DNA of 64,000 nt from JBBRGK01 sp036741355 (GCA_036741355.1 DAINSK010000001.1:124001-188000), one strand, 5' to 3'; positions 9,102 through 17,044 are shown, counted from the stretch's first letter. Numbers and translations: made by a program. Notes: a model not told the origin generated them from the sequence alone.

Positions 9102-10433
9102 ATGACACAGGTTACCCTCGATACGTTCCGTTTCGCCCCCGGATTTACCAGAGATGCGGTCGAGACGCTCTCTCGGGAAAAGGGCGAGCCGGACTGGATG
9201 CGAGAACGGCGGCTCGAGGCGTGGAACGTTTATGAGCAGACACCGCTGCCCACGCCGCAGCAGCGCGCCTGGAAGTACACCGATGTCTCCCGGCTGAACC
9301 TCGGTGCATTCGTGCCTCACGCGCGGCCGGTAGATGACCACGAATCGGTTGCGGCTTTACCCGCACCGCCGGCCGGCCAGTTTTCCGGCCTGCTGCGGCA
9401 GTTCGACTCCCACGGTCATGACGCGCAGCTAGACGACGAGTTACGGAATGTTGGCGTAATTTTCTGCAGCATCGACCGGGCGGTCAAGGAGTTCCCTGAG
9501 CTTGTCCAACAGTACTTCATGACGGAATGCGTGCCCGTTGGGCGCGACAAGTTCACCGCGCTTCACGCCGCATTTTGGAGCGGCGGCGCGTTCGTCTATG
9601 TTCCGAAGAACGTCGTGGTGAAGCTGCCGCTCTATTCGCTGCTCTCGGCCGCGACGGAAAACATGGCGGTGTTTCCACACGTGCTGGTCGTGGCCGACAT
9701 CGGCAGCCAGGTGTCGATCGTCGAGGAATACGGCTCGCCGGACTCCGTCAAAGGGATCTTCAGCAGCGGCGTGACCGAGATCTTCGTACGAGACAACGCT
9801 CACGTTCGCTACGCAAACCTGCAGCGGTGGGGAGACACCACGCAGCACTTCGGCATGCAGCGCGTGGTGCTCGATCGCGACGCGCGGCTGAACTTTGTCA
9901 CCGTCGGCCTCGGCGGCAGGCTGAGCAAAGTGACGGGCGAGTCCGTGATGCGCGGTTCGGGCTCGAGCAGCGAGCTACTCGGACTGTTTTTCGGGCGCAA
10001 GAACCAGCAGTTCGACTATGTGACGCTGCAGGACCACCAGGCGCCGAACACAACCAGCGACCTGCTGTTCAAGTCGGCGCTCAACGACCGCGCCCGCTCG
10101 ATCTACTACGGACTCGTTCGTGTCGGACCAAACGCCAGGCTTGCAAACGCAAACCAGGAGAACCGCAACCTGCTGCTCAGCGGTTCGGCCAGGGCGGACT
10201 CGGACCCGGTGCTCGAGATCCTAACGTCGGAAGTCGCACGCTGCACGCACGGCGCGAGCGTTGGGCCCGTCGATGATGAACAGCTGTTTTATGTCCAGTC
10301 GCGCGGCATTTCGCGTCCGCAGGCGGAGAAGATCCTCGTCACCGGTTTCTTTCACCAGGTAACCGGGCGGGTGCCGGATGAGGCGCTTCGCACACGGATG
10401 GAACAGGCAATCGACGAACGTGTCGAATTCTAG
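9102..10433 (+). CDS. sufD: Fe-S cluster assembly protein SufD
   Basis: SufD pairs with SufB in the SufBC2D complex. The 443-residue protein opens with the helical region QQRAWKYTDVSRLNL typical of SufD, continues with a beta-helix core (GAFVYVPKNVVVKLPLYSL), and ends with the family signature HGASVGPVDDEQLFYVQSRG. Its DDEQ in place of the SufB TDEL distinguishes the two paralogues. AGGA lies six to seven bases before the ATG. It lies after the hairpin downstream of sufB and 14 bases before the Rieske gene. Confidence 0.96.
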   Translation: MTQVTLDTFRFAPGFTRDAVETLSREKGEPDWMRERRLEAWNVYEQTPLPTPQQRAWKYTDVSRLNLGAFVPHARPVDDHESVAALPAPPAGQFSGLLRQFDSHGHDAQLDDELRNVGVIFCSIDRAVKEFPELVQQYFMTECVPVGRDKFTALHAAFWSGGAFVYVPKNVVVKLPLYSLLSAATENMAVFPHVLVVADIGSQVSIVEEYGSPDSVKGIFSSGVTEIFVRDNAHVRYANLQRWGDTTQHFGMQRVVLDRDARLNFVTVGLGGRLSKVTGESVMRGSGSSSELLGLFFGRKNQQFDYVTLQDHQAPNTTSDLLFKSALNDRARSIYYGLVRVGPNARLANANQENRNLLLSGSARADSDPVLEILTSEVARCTHGASVGPVDDEQLFYVQSRGISRPQAEKILVTGFFHQVTGRVPDEALRTRMEQAIDERVEF

Positions 10434-10447
10434 GTCCGGAGCAATCA

Positions 10448-10759
10448 ATGGCCTGGGAGAAAGTGGCGACCCTGCAGGACGTACCAAACCAACGTGTTCA
10501 CTACGTGGAGGCGGACGGCCTTCCAATCGCACTCTGCAATGTTGAGGGGTCAATTTATGCCATCGCCGGCGAGTGTACCCACGACGGTGGCCCTCTTGAC
10601 CAGGGTTCCCTCGAAGGCTTCAAGATCGAGTGCCCGCGCCACGGCGCCCTGTTCGACGTTCGCACCGGCAAACCGCTGACCCTGCCCGCAGTGATACCGG
10701 TGCATAAATATGCGGTGGAGGTTCGCGGCGACGAGATATTCGTCGACCCGGACTCCTAG
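10448..10759 (+). CDS. Rieske-type [2Fe-2S] ferredoxin in the suf operon
   Basis: This 103-residue soluble protein has the complete Rieske cluster site: Cys43 and His45 in CTHDGGPL, Cys62 and His65 in CPRHGALF, with 16 residues between the two halves. There is no membrane anchor, so it resembles the small ferredoxins of dioxygenase systems or NirD-like subunits. It lies between sufD and sufS with gaps of 14 and 25 bases, so it is very likely co-transcribed with the cluster machinery. Its role there is not known to me; electron donation to the scaffold or to a client enzyme is a guess. Confidence 0.9.
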   Translation: MAWEKVATLQDVPNQRVHYVEADGLPIALCNVEGSIYAIAGECTHDGGPLDQGSLEGFKIECPRHGALFDVRTGKPLTLPAVIPVHKYAVEVRGDEIFVDPDS

Positions 10760-10784
10760 CGCTACAGGAAAGCAAGGCTAGACT

Positions 10785-12035
10785 ATGCTCGATGTCGAGC
10801 GAATCCGCGGCGACTTCCCCATCCTGAAGCGAACGGTTCACGGCTACCCGCTCGTGTACCTGGATAACGCCGCGACCTCGCAAAAGCCGGTTCAGGTGAT
10901 CCAAGCGCTCGTCGAGTTCTACGAGCAGCACAATGCAAACGTGCATCGCGGCGTGCATACGCTGTCGCAGGAAGCGACTGATATCTACGAAGACGTGCGC
11001 CGCAAGGTTGCCCGCTTTTTGAATGCGGAGCGCGACGAGGAGATTATTTTCACACGGGGCACGACGGAATCGATCAACCTCGTCGCGCACGCATGGGCGC
11101 GGGCGAACCTCGGCCCCGGCGACGAAATCATCCTGACGCACCTTGAGCACCACAGTAACCTCGTGCCCTGGCAGTTGGTCGCGGCAGAACTCGGTGCGGT
11201 TCTACGCTTCATCCCGCTAGACGCGCAGGGACGGCTGGACATGGACGCCGCTCGCGGCCTGTTCGGTCCGCGGACCAGGCTCGTGTCGGTCGCCCACGTC
11301 TCCAACGTGCTCGGGACGATTACGCCGGTACGAGAGCTTGCGGACCTCGCCCATCAACATGGCGCCCTGATCCTGGTTGACGGCGCCCAGAGCGCACCAC
11401 ACATGCCCGTCGACGTGCGGGCGCTCGACTGCGACTTCTTCGCCTGTTCGGCGCACAAGATGCTAGGGCCAACAGGCGTCGGCGTTCTCTACGGCCGCCG
11501 CCGGATCCTGAAGACGATGGCCCCATACCAAACGGGTGGCTCGATGATCGTGCGGGTCGAGCTTGAATCGTCGACATTTGCCGGCGCACCGACGCGCTAC
11601 GAAGCCGGAACACCAAATTTCGCCGACGTCGCCGCCTTCGGCGCGGCGATCGATTACCTGGAAACGTTGGGTATGGATGCAGTGCGCGAGCATGAGGTCG
11701 CGATTACGGGCTATGCGCTGGAGCGTCTGGCCACCGTACCGGGCGTGTCGGTTTACGGCCCGCTCGACGTGGCCGATCGCGGCGGCGTCGTGGCGTTCAA
11801 TTATTTAGACGTTCATCCACACGACGTGGGCATGATACTCGACCACAGGGGGATTGCCGTACGCGCGGGCCACCACTGTGCCCAGCCGCTCATGCGCTGC
11901 CTGAACCTCGCAGCAACCGCACGGGCTGCGTTCTACATCTACAATACGAAAGCCGAGGTCGACGCGCTGGTCGACGGTCTTCGTGAAGTCGGCGCCGTAC
12001 TGGGCTCTCTCGAGACTGCGCCCGCCGTTGGTTAA
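10785..12035 (+). CDS. sufS: Cysteine desulfurase SufS
   Basis: This PLP enzyme of the group II desulfurases removes sulfur from cysteine and passes it as a persulfide to SufU. In the 416-residue sequence Lys225 in CSAHKMLGPTG is the PLP-binding lysine, and Cys365 in RAGHHCAQP is the persulfide-carrying cysteine on its short loop. LEHHSNLVPW and VDGAQSAPHMPVD are typical cofactor-contact motifs. The sufU start follows six bases after its stop, which fits the known SufS-SufU partnership. Confidence 0.97.
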   Translation: MLDVERIRGDFPILKRTVHGYPLVYLDNAATSQKPVQVIQALVEFYEQHNANVHRGVHTLSQEATDIYEDVRRKVARFLNAERDEEIIFTRGTTESINLVAHAWARANLGPGDEIILTHLEHHSNLVPWQLVAAELGAVLRFIPLDAQGRLDMDAARGLFGPRTRLVSVAHVSNVLGTITPVRELADLAHQHGALILVDGAQSAPHMPVDVRALDCDFFACSAHKMLGPTGVGVLYGRRRILKTMAPYQTGGSMIVRVELESSTFAGAPTRYEAGTPNFADVAAFGAAIDYLETLGMDAVREHEVAITGYALERLATVPGVSVYGPLDVADRGGVVAFNYLDVHPHDVGMILDHRGIAVRAGHHCAQPLMRCLNLAATARAAFYIYNTKAEVDALVDGLREVGAVLGSLETAPAVG

Positions 12036-12041
12036 GCACGA

Positions 12042-12503
12042 ATGACCATGATGCGTGACGAGCTGCCACTGGACGAGTTGTATCGCGAACTCGTCATCGA
12101 ACACTATCGTCGCCCCCACAACCACCGTGCGCTCGAGCGGCCGGACGTGCATGCCGAGGGGCTGAACCCAGTGTGCGGGGACGAAATTGCGCTGGACCTC
12201 CGATTCGACGGCGACACAATCGCGGAATCGGGCTTTACTGGGCGCGGCTGCGCCATTAGCCAGGCGTCGGCTTCGATGATGACCGACGAGATCGCCGGCC
12301 TTGATGCGGGTGAAGCCGATCGGCTGATCGGTTCGTTTGAGCGGATGCTCAAGGAAGGCGAGGACCCGGCGGCTGAACTGGGCGATCTGGAGGTGCTGCA
12401 AGGGGTCGCAAAGTTTCCGGTACGAATAAAATGCGCCCTGCTGCCGTGGAAAGTGCTACGCGACGCGCTGGACGAACATGACGATGGCGATTCGGAGAGA
12501 TAG
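12042..12503 (+). CDS. sufU: Sulfur-transfer protein SufU
   Basis: SufU is the zinc-containing IscU-like protein that takes persulfide sulfur from SufS. Zinc and sulfur-accepting residues are seen at Cys45 and Asp47 (NPVCGDE), Cys70 (GRGCAIS) and Cys131 (IKCALLPW). The insertion of about 18 residues before the last cysteine is characteristic of SufU rather than IscU. At 153 residues the length is normal. Two further in-frame ATGs lie at codons 3 and 4, so the exact start is uncertain by a few residues. Confidence 0.95.
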   Translation: MTMMRDELPLDELYRELVIEHYRRPHNHRALERPDVHAEGLNPVCGDEIALDLRFDGDTIAESGFTGRGCAISQASASMMTDEIAGLDAGEADRLIGSFERMLKEGEDPAAELGDLEVLQGVAKFPVRIKCALLPWKVLRDALDEHDDGDSER

Positions 12504-12552
12504 CAATCAGCCGAGGTCGGTTGGTTGCAGCAAGCAGCAGTAGGAGGTTCAC

Positions 12553-12879
12553 ATGACGACGGAGCAGGTGGGACCGAGCGTAGACGAGATCATGGAACGG
12601 CTGAAGACCGTGGAAGATCCGGAGCTGCGTCTAAGCGTGGTGGATTTGGGCCTCGTTTACGGTGCCGAATACATTCCGGACGAAGAGAAAATCGAGGTGA
12701 CGATGACCCTGACCAGTCCAGGCTGCCCGCTTGGCGGACTAATCCAGGGCCAGGCTTACCAGGTGCTGAAAGATCTGCCGGCGGTCAAGGACGTCGACGT
12801 TAAGATCACGTTCTCACCGCCGTGGGATCCGCGCACCATGGCGTCAGAAGACGTAAAAATGATGCTTGGGATCTGGTAA
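12553..12879 (+). CDS. sufT: SufT / MIP18-family Fe-S maturation factor
   Basis: This is a 108-residue single-domain MIP18 (DUF59) protein, known to help deliver Fe-S clusters under high demand. It shows the family core DPELRLSVVDLGLVYG and the reactive-cysteine motif TSPGCPLGGLI, with a C-terminal FSPPWDP. AGGAGG lies five bases before the ATG. It closes the suf operon, 49 bases behind sufU. PaaD-like proteins share the fold, but the context favours SufT. Confidence 0.92.
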   Translation: MTTEQVGPSVDEIMERLKTVEDPELRLSVVDLGLVYGAEYIPDEEKIEVTMTLTSPGCPLGGLIQGQAYQVLKDLPAVKDVDVKITFSPPWDPRTMASEDVKMMLGIW

Positions 12880-13089
12880 CGACGGTTGACCCCAATCTCT
12901 CCCGACCTCTCTTTCCCTCAAGAGGACACGCTTCGCTGCCCCGATGCGGAGAATGAGAGGCGTCTGCGCGGGGGTTGGTGCTGTCTACGCGCCCGGGCAG
13001 CAATTTGAGGCACGGCACGCATAGCGTGTCGGAAAACCGCCAAAGCCGCGACTAACCCGGCCAAAGCCCGCACTTGCTTCGCAGGATCG

Positions 13090-13116
13090 CCCCTGTCCCC
13101 GCATCGGGGACAGGGG
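13090..13116 (+). terminator. Perfect 12-bp hairpin downstream of suf operon
   Basis: CCCCTGTCCCCG and CGGGGACAGGGG pair perfectly around a CAT loop. There is no T-run on either side. It lies between the convergent sufT and the 27-aa peptide gene, so it could end transcripts from both directions or stabilise 3' ends. Confidence 0.45.
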
Positions 13117-13171
13117 ATGGGGGATAGAGGTCGTCGCGCCGAGCAGCCGAACCCGGCCTGCCCCGATTGTC

Positions 13172-13185
13172 GACTGCCGACTGCC
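13172..13185 (-). repeat. Heptanucleotide repeat (GGCAGTC), two units
   Basis: Two perfect GGCAGTC units on the minus strand begin five bases beyond the stop of the 27-aa peptide gene. Confidence 0.6.
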
Positions 13186-13190
13186 GCCGG

Positions 13191-13274
13191 TTACTTTTTA
13201 CCTTTACCGGTCTTGCCTGCCGGTGGCTTAGATCCGCCTTTTCCTTTTGGCCCGCTTTTGCCTTTGTCCGGCAT
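13191..13274 (-). CDS. Lysine/glycine-rich 27-residue small protein
   Basis: A 27-codon frame encodes MPDKGKSGPKGKGGSKPP followed by AGKTGKGKK. It has nine lysines, eight glycines, no acidic residue beyond Asp3, and no hydrophobic segment, so it is probably soluble, unstructured and able to bind nucleic acid or ribosomes. The start is well supported: a perfect AGGAGG (13284-13289) lies nine bases upstream of the ATG. It is transcribed alone, divergent from mobA. Similar tiny Lys/Gly-rich proteins beginning MPDKG seem familiar from other high-GC bacteria, but I cannot name a function. Confidence 0.65.
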   Translation of the reverse strand: MPDKGKSGPKGKGGSKPPAGKTGKGKK

Positions 13275-13405
13275 GATGAAGTGCCTCCTATCCGCCGCCG
13301 GGCAGCAATCTGGAGCCGAGCTTGCCGGCGGGGTCCACTACCACCCACCACACTTCGCGGCGGGCCCGTGCCGGTATTTAACATCGTAGCCGAGGGGATG
13401 GCAAG

Positions 13406-14029
13406 ATGTCCGTCATAGGAGTCGTGCTCGCGGGGGGTCGAAGTTCGCGTTTCGGGCGTGACAAGGCCCTACTCACGATAAACGGACAAACGTTGTTGCA
13501 GCGCACGGTGGCCACGCTCAAGTCGGTCACGCCGTACGTGTTGGTGATTGGACCATCTGAGCGCACCGAACAGGTCGAAGGCGTCCAGGTTGTACAGGAC
13601 GAGATCCCGGGTATTGGGCCCCTGGGCGGAATCTACACGGCGCTGCGGACGCGCCCGGACTGCAGTGCGCTTGTGGTCGCGGTGGACATGCCGTTCCTCT
13701 CGGCGGCGCTGCTCGGCTATCTGGTGCAACTATCCGAACAAGCAGACGTCGTGCTGCCAGTCGTGGGCGGCATTACCCAGCAGACACATACTGTCTACGG
13801 TCCCGAGTGCCTGCGCCACATCGAGACCCAGATCGCGACCGGAGACTACAAAGTCGACCGGTTCTTCCCGAAGGTCGCCGTTCGCCGTGTGGACGAGGCC
13901 GAACTGGCCGCATTCGATCCGCGTTTACAGTCGTTTCGAAATGCAAACACCCCGGAGCTGTGGCAGGCGGCGCTGATTGAGTTACAGGACGCCGGCTCTA
14001 CCGGTCCCGAAGAGATGCGGGCAAAGTGA
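13406..14029 (+). CDS. mobA: Molybdenum cofactor guanylyltransferase MobA
   Basis: MobA-type enzymes attach a nucleotide to molybdopterin. The 207-residue protein has the N-terminal nucleotidyltransferase motif LAGGRSSRFGRDKA (residues 8-21), GIGPLGGIYTAL, and the metal-binding VVAVDMPFL. A closely related family (MocA) makes the cytidine form used by xanthine-dehydrogenase-type enzymes. Since coxG-coxS-coxM of such an enzyme follow 0.8 kb downstream, a MocA activity is a real alternative. A hairpin 12 bases behind the stop suggests it is its own transcript. Confidence 0.88.
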   Translation: MSVIGVVLAGGRSSRFGRDKALLTINGQTLLQRTVATLKSVTPYVLVIGPSERTEQVEGVQVVQDEIPGIGPLGGIYTALRTRPDCSALVVAVDMPFLSAALLGYLVQLSEQADVVLPVVGGITQQTHTVYGPECLRHIETQIATGDYKVDRFFPKVAVRRVDEAELAAFDPRLQSFRNANTPELWQAALIELQDAGSTGPEEMRAK

Positions 14030-14040
14030 TCCTGGCGCGC

Positions 14041-14075
14041 AAAGAGGACGGCAGCTTTCCACCACCGTCCTCTTT
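14041..14075. terminator. Bidirectional hairpin between mobA and zinc-ribbon gene
   Basis: AAAGAGGACGG and CCGTCCTCTTT form a perfect 11-bp stem around a 13-base loop. The A3/T3 ends make it usable in both directions, between mobA (plus) and the convergent zinc-ribbon gene (minus). Confidence 0.6.
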
Positions 14076-14098
14076 ACGTGGCGTTTTAAGCGGCGCCT

Positions 14099-14278
14099 TT
14101 ACGCTACCTGCTTGGCCTTTCGAGGGCGGCTCGACTGGCCGCTGCGCTCCCGTACGAACGGAAGTGGCGGCGTGGGGTAGGTCACAAACCCGCACTGGAG
14201 ACAGGCGCGCTCACCCGGATCGGCCTGGTTGTTACTCATGTCCCCCCGGCACCTTGGACACGACTTGAGAAATAGCAT
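14099..14278 (-). CDS. Small zinc-ribbon protein (59 aa)
   Basis: This 59-codon frame contains two CxxC knuckles: CPRC at residues 7-10 and CLQC at 33-36, 22 residues apart. That is the pattern of a zinc ribbon. The tail is basic and proline-rich (TPPLPFVRER, SRPRKAKQVA). GGGAGGGGG lies eight bases ahead of the ATG, a strong ribosome site. It stands alone and is convergent with mobA. I do not recognise a specific family; a nucleic-acid- or protein-binding role is likely for such ribbons. Confidence 0.65.
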   Translation of the reverse strand: MLFLKSCPRCRGDMSNNQADPGERACLQCGFVTYPTPPLPFVRERSGQSSRPRKAKQVA

Positions 14279-14717
14279 CTCTGAATCCCCCTCCCGGTTG
14301 CCCGGTTCAACTCCCCTAAAGGCGGCCTCTCAACCGCCTGGAATCTGCTCTAATCGCCAATTTGGGTTGGCCGACGCACCTTGGCCCCGTCATGAGGGCA
14401 GACGAGATGCGCTCCGTCAATGGCATCGTAGCTGCGCTGTATTAGAAGATCCTTAGCGCAGACGCATTATCTTGCACTAATGCTCTATAACTGATAGACG
14501 GCGCCCGGCGAGCCCGGCCCTCGTCCGCCACAGCATCCCAACCATCTACTAGTACGTGTCGCGACACCGTTTGGATCGGCCGTGACTCCTGAAACCTCAC
14601 GGCACTGGGACCGATCGGTCGCCGATAGTGTACGGTTTCACAAACAGCCTGTCAACTATTTTTAGAACATTTGCTCAACTGCTTGGTAACCGTGTAGGCT
14701 TGCCCGCGTGCTTGTGG
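14279..14717. other. Intergenic region before the cox genes
   Basis: No gene is visible in these 440 bases. Stop codons are frequent in all frames and composition is more AT-rich than the neighbours around 14400-14480 and 14640-14700, so it may hold regulatory sequence. The promoter at 14718-14745 ends the region. Confidence 0.5.
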
Positions 14718-14745
14718 TTGACAACCTGAATGGACGTGCTACTAT
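14718..14745 (+). promoter_or_regulatory. Sigma70-type promoter before coxG
   Basis: A perfect -35 TTGACA is separated by 16 bases from TACTAT, one mismatch from the -10 consensus. Transcription would start near 14752, about 70 bases before the coxG ATG used here. Confidence 0.7.
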
Positions 14746-14820
14746 CTGCGCCGTCCGCTTCTTTATGGAATGCACGTCCGCCGGAAGTTGCCGCTAGTCA
14801 CCCCTAGGTCCGGATCGCCC

Positions 14821-15261
14821 ATGCAGTTATCGGGCTCCTACACATTCAATGCACGTCGCGATGCGGTGTGGAACGCGATGCTCAATCCAACCGCAATTAG
14901 CCATTGCATGCCCGGCGGCGAGGAGTTCACAGAGCTAGGAAATGACCGGTACGAGGCGAAAATGCGGGTCGGCATTGGGGCAATCAAAGGGACGTTTGCG
15001 GGCAAAATCCAGCTATTGGAGCAGGTGCGCCCCACCAGTTACCGAATGAGCGTCGAGGGCGGGGGCGGTCCCGGTCGGGTCAAAGGCAGCGGCGTACTGA
15101 CGCTCGCCGAGCAGAGCGACGAGACGGTTGTCACATATGACGGGGACGCCCAGGTCGCTGGCCTCATTGCCAGCGTCGGTCAACGGTTGTTGTCCGTCAC
15201 GGCGCGGAAGATGATCGAGCAGTTCTTCAAGTGCATGGAGAAGCAGGTCGAGGGCTCGTGA
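14821..15261 (+). CDS. coxG: CoxG-like SRPBCC-fold protein
   Basis: The 146-residue product belongs to the CoxG family (carbon monoxide dehydrogenase subunit G, SRPBCC fold), proteins that accompany molybdenum hydroxylases and in Oligotropha help to anchor the enzyme at the membrane. Family features are MQLSGSYTFNARRDAVWNAM, the PTAISHCMPGGEE turn, and FAGKIQLLE. I start at the ATG at 14821, where the family N-terminus begins; an in-frame ATG at 14770 would add 17 unrelated residues. There is no membrane segment. It precedes coxS and coxM, separated by a 230-base repeat-rich gap. Confidence 0.85.
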   Translation: MQLSGSYTFNARRDAVWNAMLNPTAISHCMPGGEEFTELGNDRYEAKMRVGIGAIKGTFAGKIQLLEQVRPTSYRMSVEGGGGPGRVKGSGVLTLAEQSDETVVTYDGDAQVAGLIASVGQRLLSVTARKMIEQFFKCMEKQVEGS

Positions 15262-15346
15262 CGCGGCTTCGCCGCGCGGAAGACCTCACCCCCGGCCGCG
15301 GCAGACCTCACCCCCAGCCCCTCTGCATGCCGATGGAGAGGGGAGC
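15262..15346. repeat. Short hairpin and C-rich repeat block between coxG and coxS
   Basis: CGCGGC-TTC-GCCGCG directly behind the coxG stop forms a small hairpin. Then AGACCTCACCCCC occurs twice, 22 bases apart, and CCCCTCT pairs with AGAGGGG 13 bases away. C-rich blocks of this style are common repetitive intergenic elements in bacterial genomes. Confidence 0.45.
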
Positions 15347-15420
15347 TTGGATTCGGGGTGTACCGAAGGGAGCAGGCCCCTGATGACCGTTGGCGAATTG
15401 GCGTAAAGCTGGAGAGGGAA

Positions 15421-15466
15421 AACCGTCGGACCGGTACCCGGCTGCGCGCTTAGGCGTAGGGGTAGA
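15421..15466. repeat. Dispersed GTAC/TAGGCGTAGGGGTA repeat upstream of coxS
   Basis: The copy reads AACCGTCGGACCGGTACC, then CGGCTGCGCGCTTAGGCG, then TAGGGGTAGA. It matches the copies at 37879 and 39873 almost base for base over its first 18 bases. It ends 22 bases before the coxS start used here. Confidence 0.75.
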
Positions 15467-15488
15467 TTTTCAATGGAGGGATATGGAC

Positions 15489-15974
15489 ATGCAACACGTT
15501 TCGGTGACGGTGAATGGCAAGACTTACGAAGGCGACGTGGAGCCACGGTTGCTGCTCGTTCACTTCCTGCGTGAAAATCTGGGACTTACTGGAACCCACA
15601 TCGGTTGCGACACCAGCCAGTGCGGCGCGTGCACCATCCTGCTCGACGATCTCGCGGTGAAGTCGTGCACTATGTTTGCCGTCCAGGCGAACGGTCAAAC
15701 GTTCACCACAGTGGAGGGGCTTGAAAAGAACGGAAAGCTTCACCCCGTGCAGGAGGGCTTCTGGGAGGAGCACGGACTGCAGTGCGGCTACTGCACTCCC
15801 GGCATGATCATGTCGGCCTGCGGGCTCCTCAACAGCAATCCGAACCCGTCTGAGAATGAGATCCGGCACGCCATACACGGCAACTTATGTCGCTGTACCG
15901 GCTATCAGCACATTGTCAACGCGATTCAGTACGCGGCGAAGCAGCCGAGGCAAGCAACGCCGGCGTCGGTCTGA
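15489..15974 (+). CDS. coxS: Molybdenum hydroxylase small subunit ([2Fe-2S]), CoxS-like
   Basis: This is the iron-sulfur subunit of the xanthine dehydrogenase/CO dehydrogenase family. It carries two [2Fe-2S] sites: Cys40, 45, 48 and 60 (plant-ferredoxin type, in HIGCDTSQCGACT) and Cys99, 102, 134 and 136 (in QCGYCTPGM and CRCTGYQ). The length of 161 aa is typical. I choose the ATG at 15489 because GGAGGG lies eight bases ahead; the ATG at 15483 is only two bases from it. It should pass electrons from a molybdenum subunit to the FAD of the next gene. No large subunit is encoded beside it. Confidence 0.92.
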   Translation: MQHVSVTVNGKTYEGDVEPRLLLVHFLRENLGLTGTHIGCDTSQCGACTILLDDLAVKSCTMFAVQANGQTFTTVEGLEKNGKLHPVQEGFWEEHGLQCGYCTPGMIMSACGLLNSNPNPSENEIRHAIHGNLCRCTGYQHIVNAIQYAAKQPRQATPASV

Positions 15975-16050
15975 GCGGACCACGCAGCGCCTCATCACCC
16001 GTGCAACGTTGACCGATCAAAGCACAACCCATGAGCCGGAGGAGTTTCTC

Positions 16051-16926
16051 GTGATTCCCAGTACGTTCGAGTACCACAGCCCCACCAGCCTCGATGAAGC
16101 GATTTCATTGCTGGGGAGCCTCGGCGACGACGCCAAGCTGCTGGCGGGCGGCCACAGTCTGATCCCGCTGATGAAGCTGCGCTTGGCCGCACCGGCGCAC
16201 CTCGTCGATCTCGGGCATGTCCCGAACCTGTCGTACATCCGCGAGGACGGCGACTACATCGCGATCGGCGCCCTTACCACCCATTCCACGGTTGCCGATT
16301 CCGAGCTCCTACTGCGGCGGTGTGCGGTGGTTGCAGAGGCGGCCGCATCGATTGGCGACGTTCAGGTTCGGAACCGCGGCACGATAGGCGGCAGCCTCGC
16401 CCACGCTGATCCGGGCGCAGACCAGCCAGGCGTTGCCCTGGCGTTAAACGCAGTACTGGTGGCGCGCGGGCCTAAAGGAACCAGGACGATCGCGGCGTCG
16501 GAGTTCTTCACCGAGCTGTTGACAACGGCACTCGCCGCAGATGAAGTACTAACCGAGATCCGCATCCCAGCCCTCCCCGCGCGTACGGGCTCGACTTATC
16601 TGAAGATGGCCAACCAGGCATCGGGCTACGCGCTGGTTGGTATATCCGCGGTCGTCACCCTCGGAGGCGGCGGCTCGAACGTTGCGGACGTCCGTGTCGG
16701 CATCAGCGGCGTGGGTGAAACGCCGAGCCGCGCGACAGCGACGGAGCGGGCACTTCTGGGCCGCGAGGCAACGCCGGACAACATCAAGATCGCCGCCCAG
16801 CAGGCCGGTACGGGAGTCGTGCCTCTGGGGGACATCCATGCTTCGGCAGAATTCCGGACCCACCTGGTCCGGGTTTACGCCGAGCGAGCGCTGAACGCCG
16901 CCGTGCAACGCGCTCGAGCGGGCTAA
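16051..16926 (+). CDS. coxM: Molybdenum hydroxylase FAD subunit, CoxM-like
   Basis: The medium subunit binds FAD and passes electrons to the final acceptor. The 291-residue protein has both FAD motifs of the family, AGGHSLIPLMKL (residues 32-43) and TIGGSLAHADPGAD (about 111-124), followed by the C-terminal CO-dehydrogenase flavoprotein domain ending in the R-ERALNAAVQRA region. The frame is open from far upstream, but the GTG at 16051 has GGAGGAG six bases ahead and matches the family N-terminus (MIPSTFEYHSP). Its stop is followed by a promoter and then the transporter genes, where coxL would usually be expected nearby. Confidence 0.92.
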   Translation: MIPSTFEYHSPTSLDEAISLLGSLGDDAKLLAGGHSLIPLMKLRLAAPAHLVDLGHVPNLSYIREDGDYIAIGALTTHSTVADSELLLRRCAVVAEAAASIGDVQVRNRGTIGGSLAHADPGADQPGVALALNAVLVARGPKGTRTIAASEFFTELLTTALAADEVLTEIRIPALPARTGSTYLKMANQASGYALVGISAVVTLGGGGSNVADVRVGISGVGETPSRATATERALLGREATPDNIKIAAQQAGTGVVPLGDIHASAEFRTHLVRVYAERALNAAVQRARAG

Positions 16927-16955
16927 GCAACAACTAGACCTTCTAACCCCTTACC

Positions 16956-16983
16956 TTGACGCTGACGATACGCTTGCTATATA
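16956..16983 (+). promoter_or_regulatory. Sigma70-type promoter of the ABC transporter operon
   Basis: TTGACG, a 16-base spacer and TATATA lie in the 118-base gap after coxM. The predicted start near 16990 is 55 bases before livG. Confidence 0.65.
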
Positions 16984-17044
16984 TGTCTGATACAAAGCCG
17001 ACCTGCGCTCCCCCAACGTCACCCTCAGGCTAAATGACACAGCA

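Larger units (their letters stand above)
12880..13190. other. Intergenic region after the suf operon
   Basis: I see no gene here. The stretch holds pyrimidine-rich low-complexity sequence near 12890-12925, the hairpin at 13090-13116 and the heptamer repeat at 13172-13185. The short reading frames across it lack ribosome sites and have Pro/Arg-rich compositions typical of noise in GC-rich DNA. Confidence 0.6.

Noticed and set aside
7527..9341. A 604-codon open frame on the minus strand across sufB
   Set aside because: It mirrors sufB and part of sufD, has no motif, and its composition is that expected from the reverse complement of GC-rich coding DNA.
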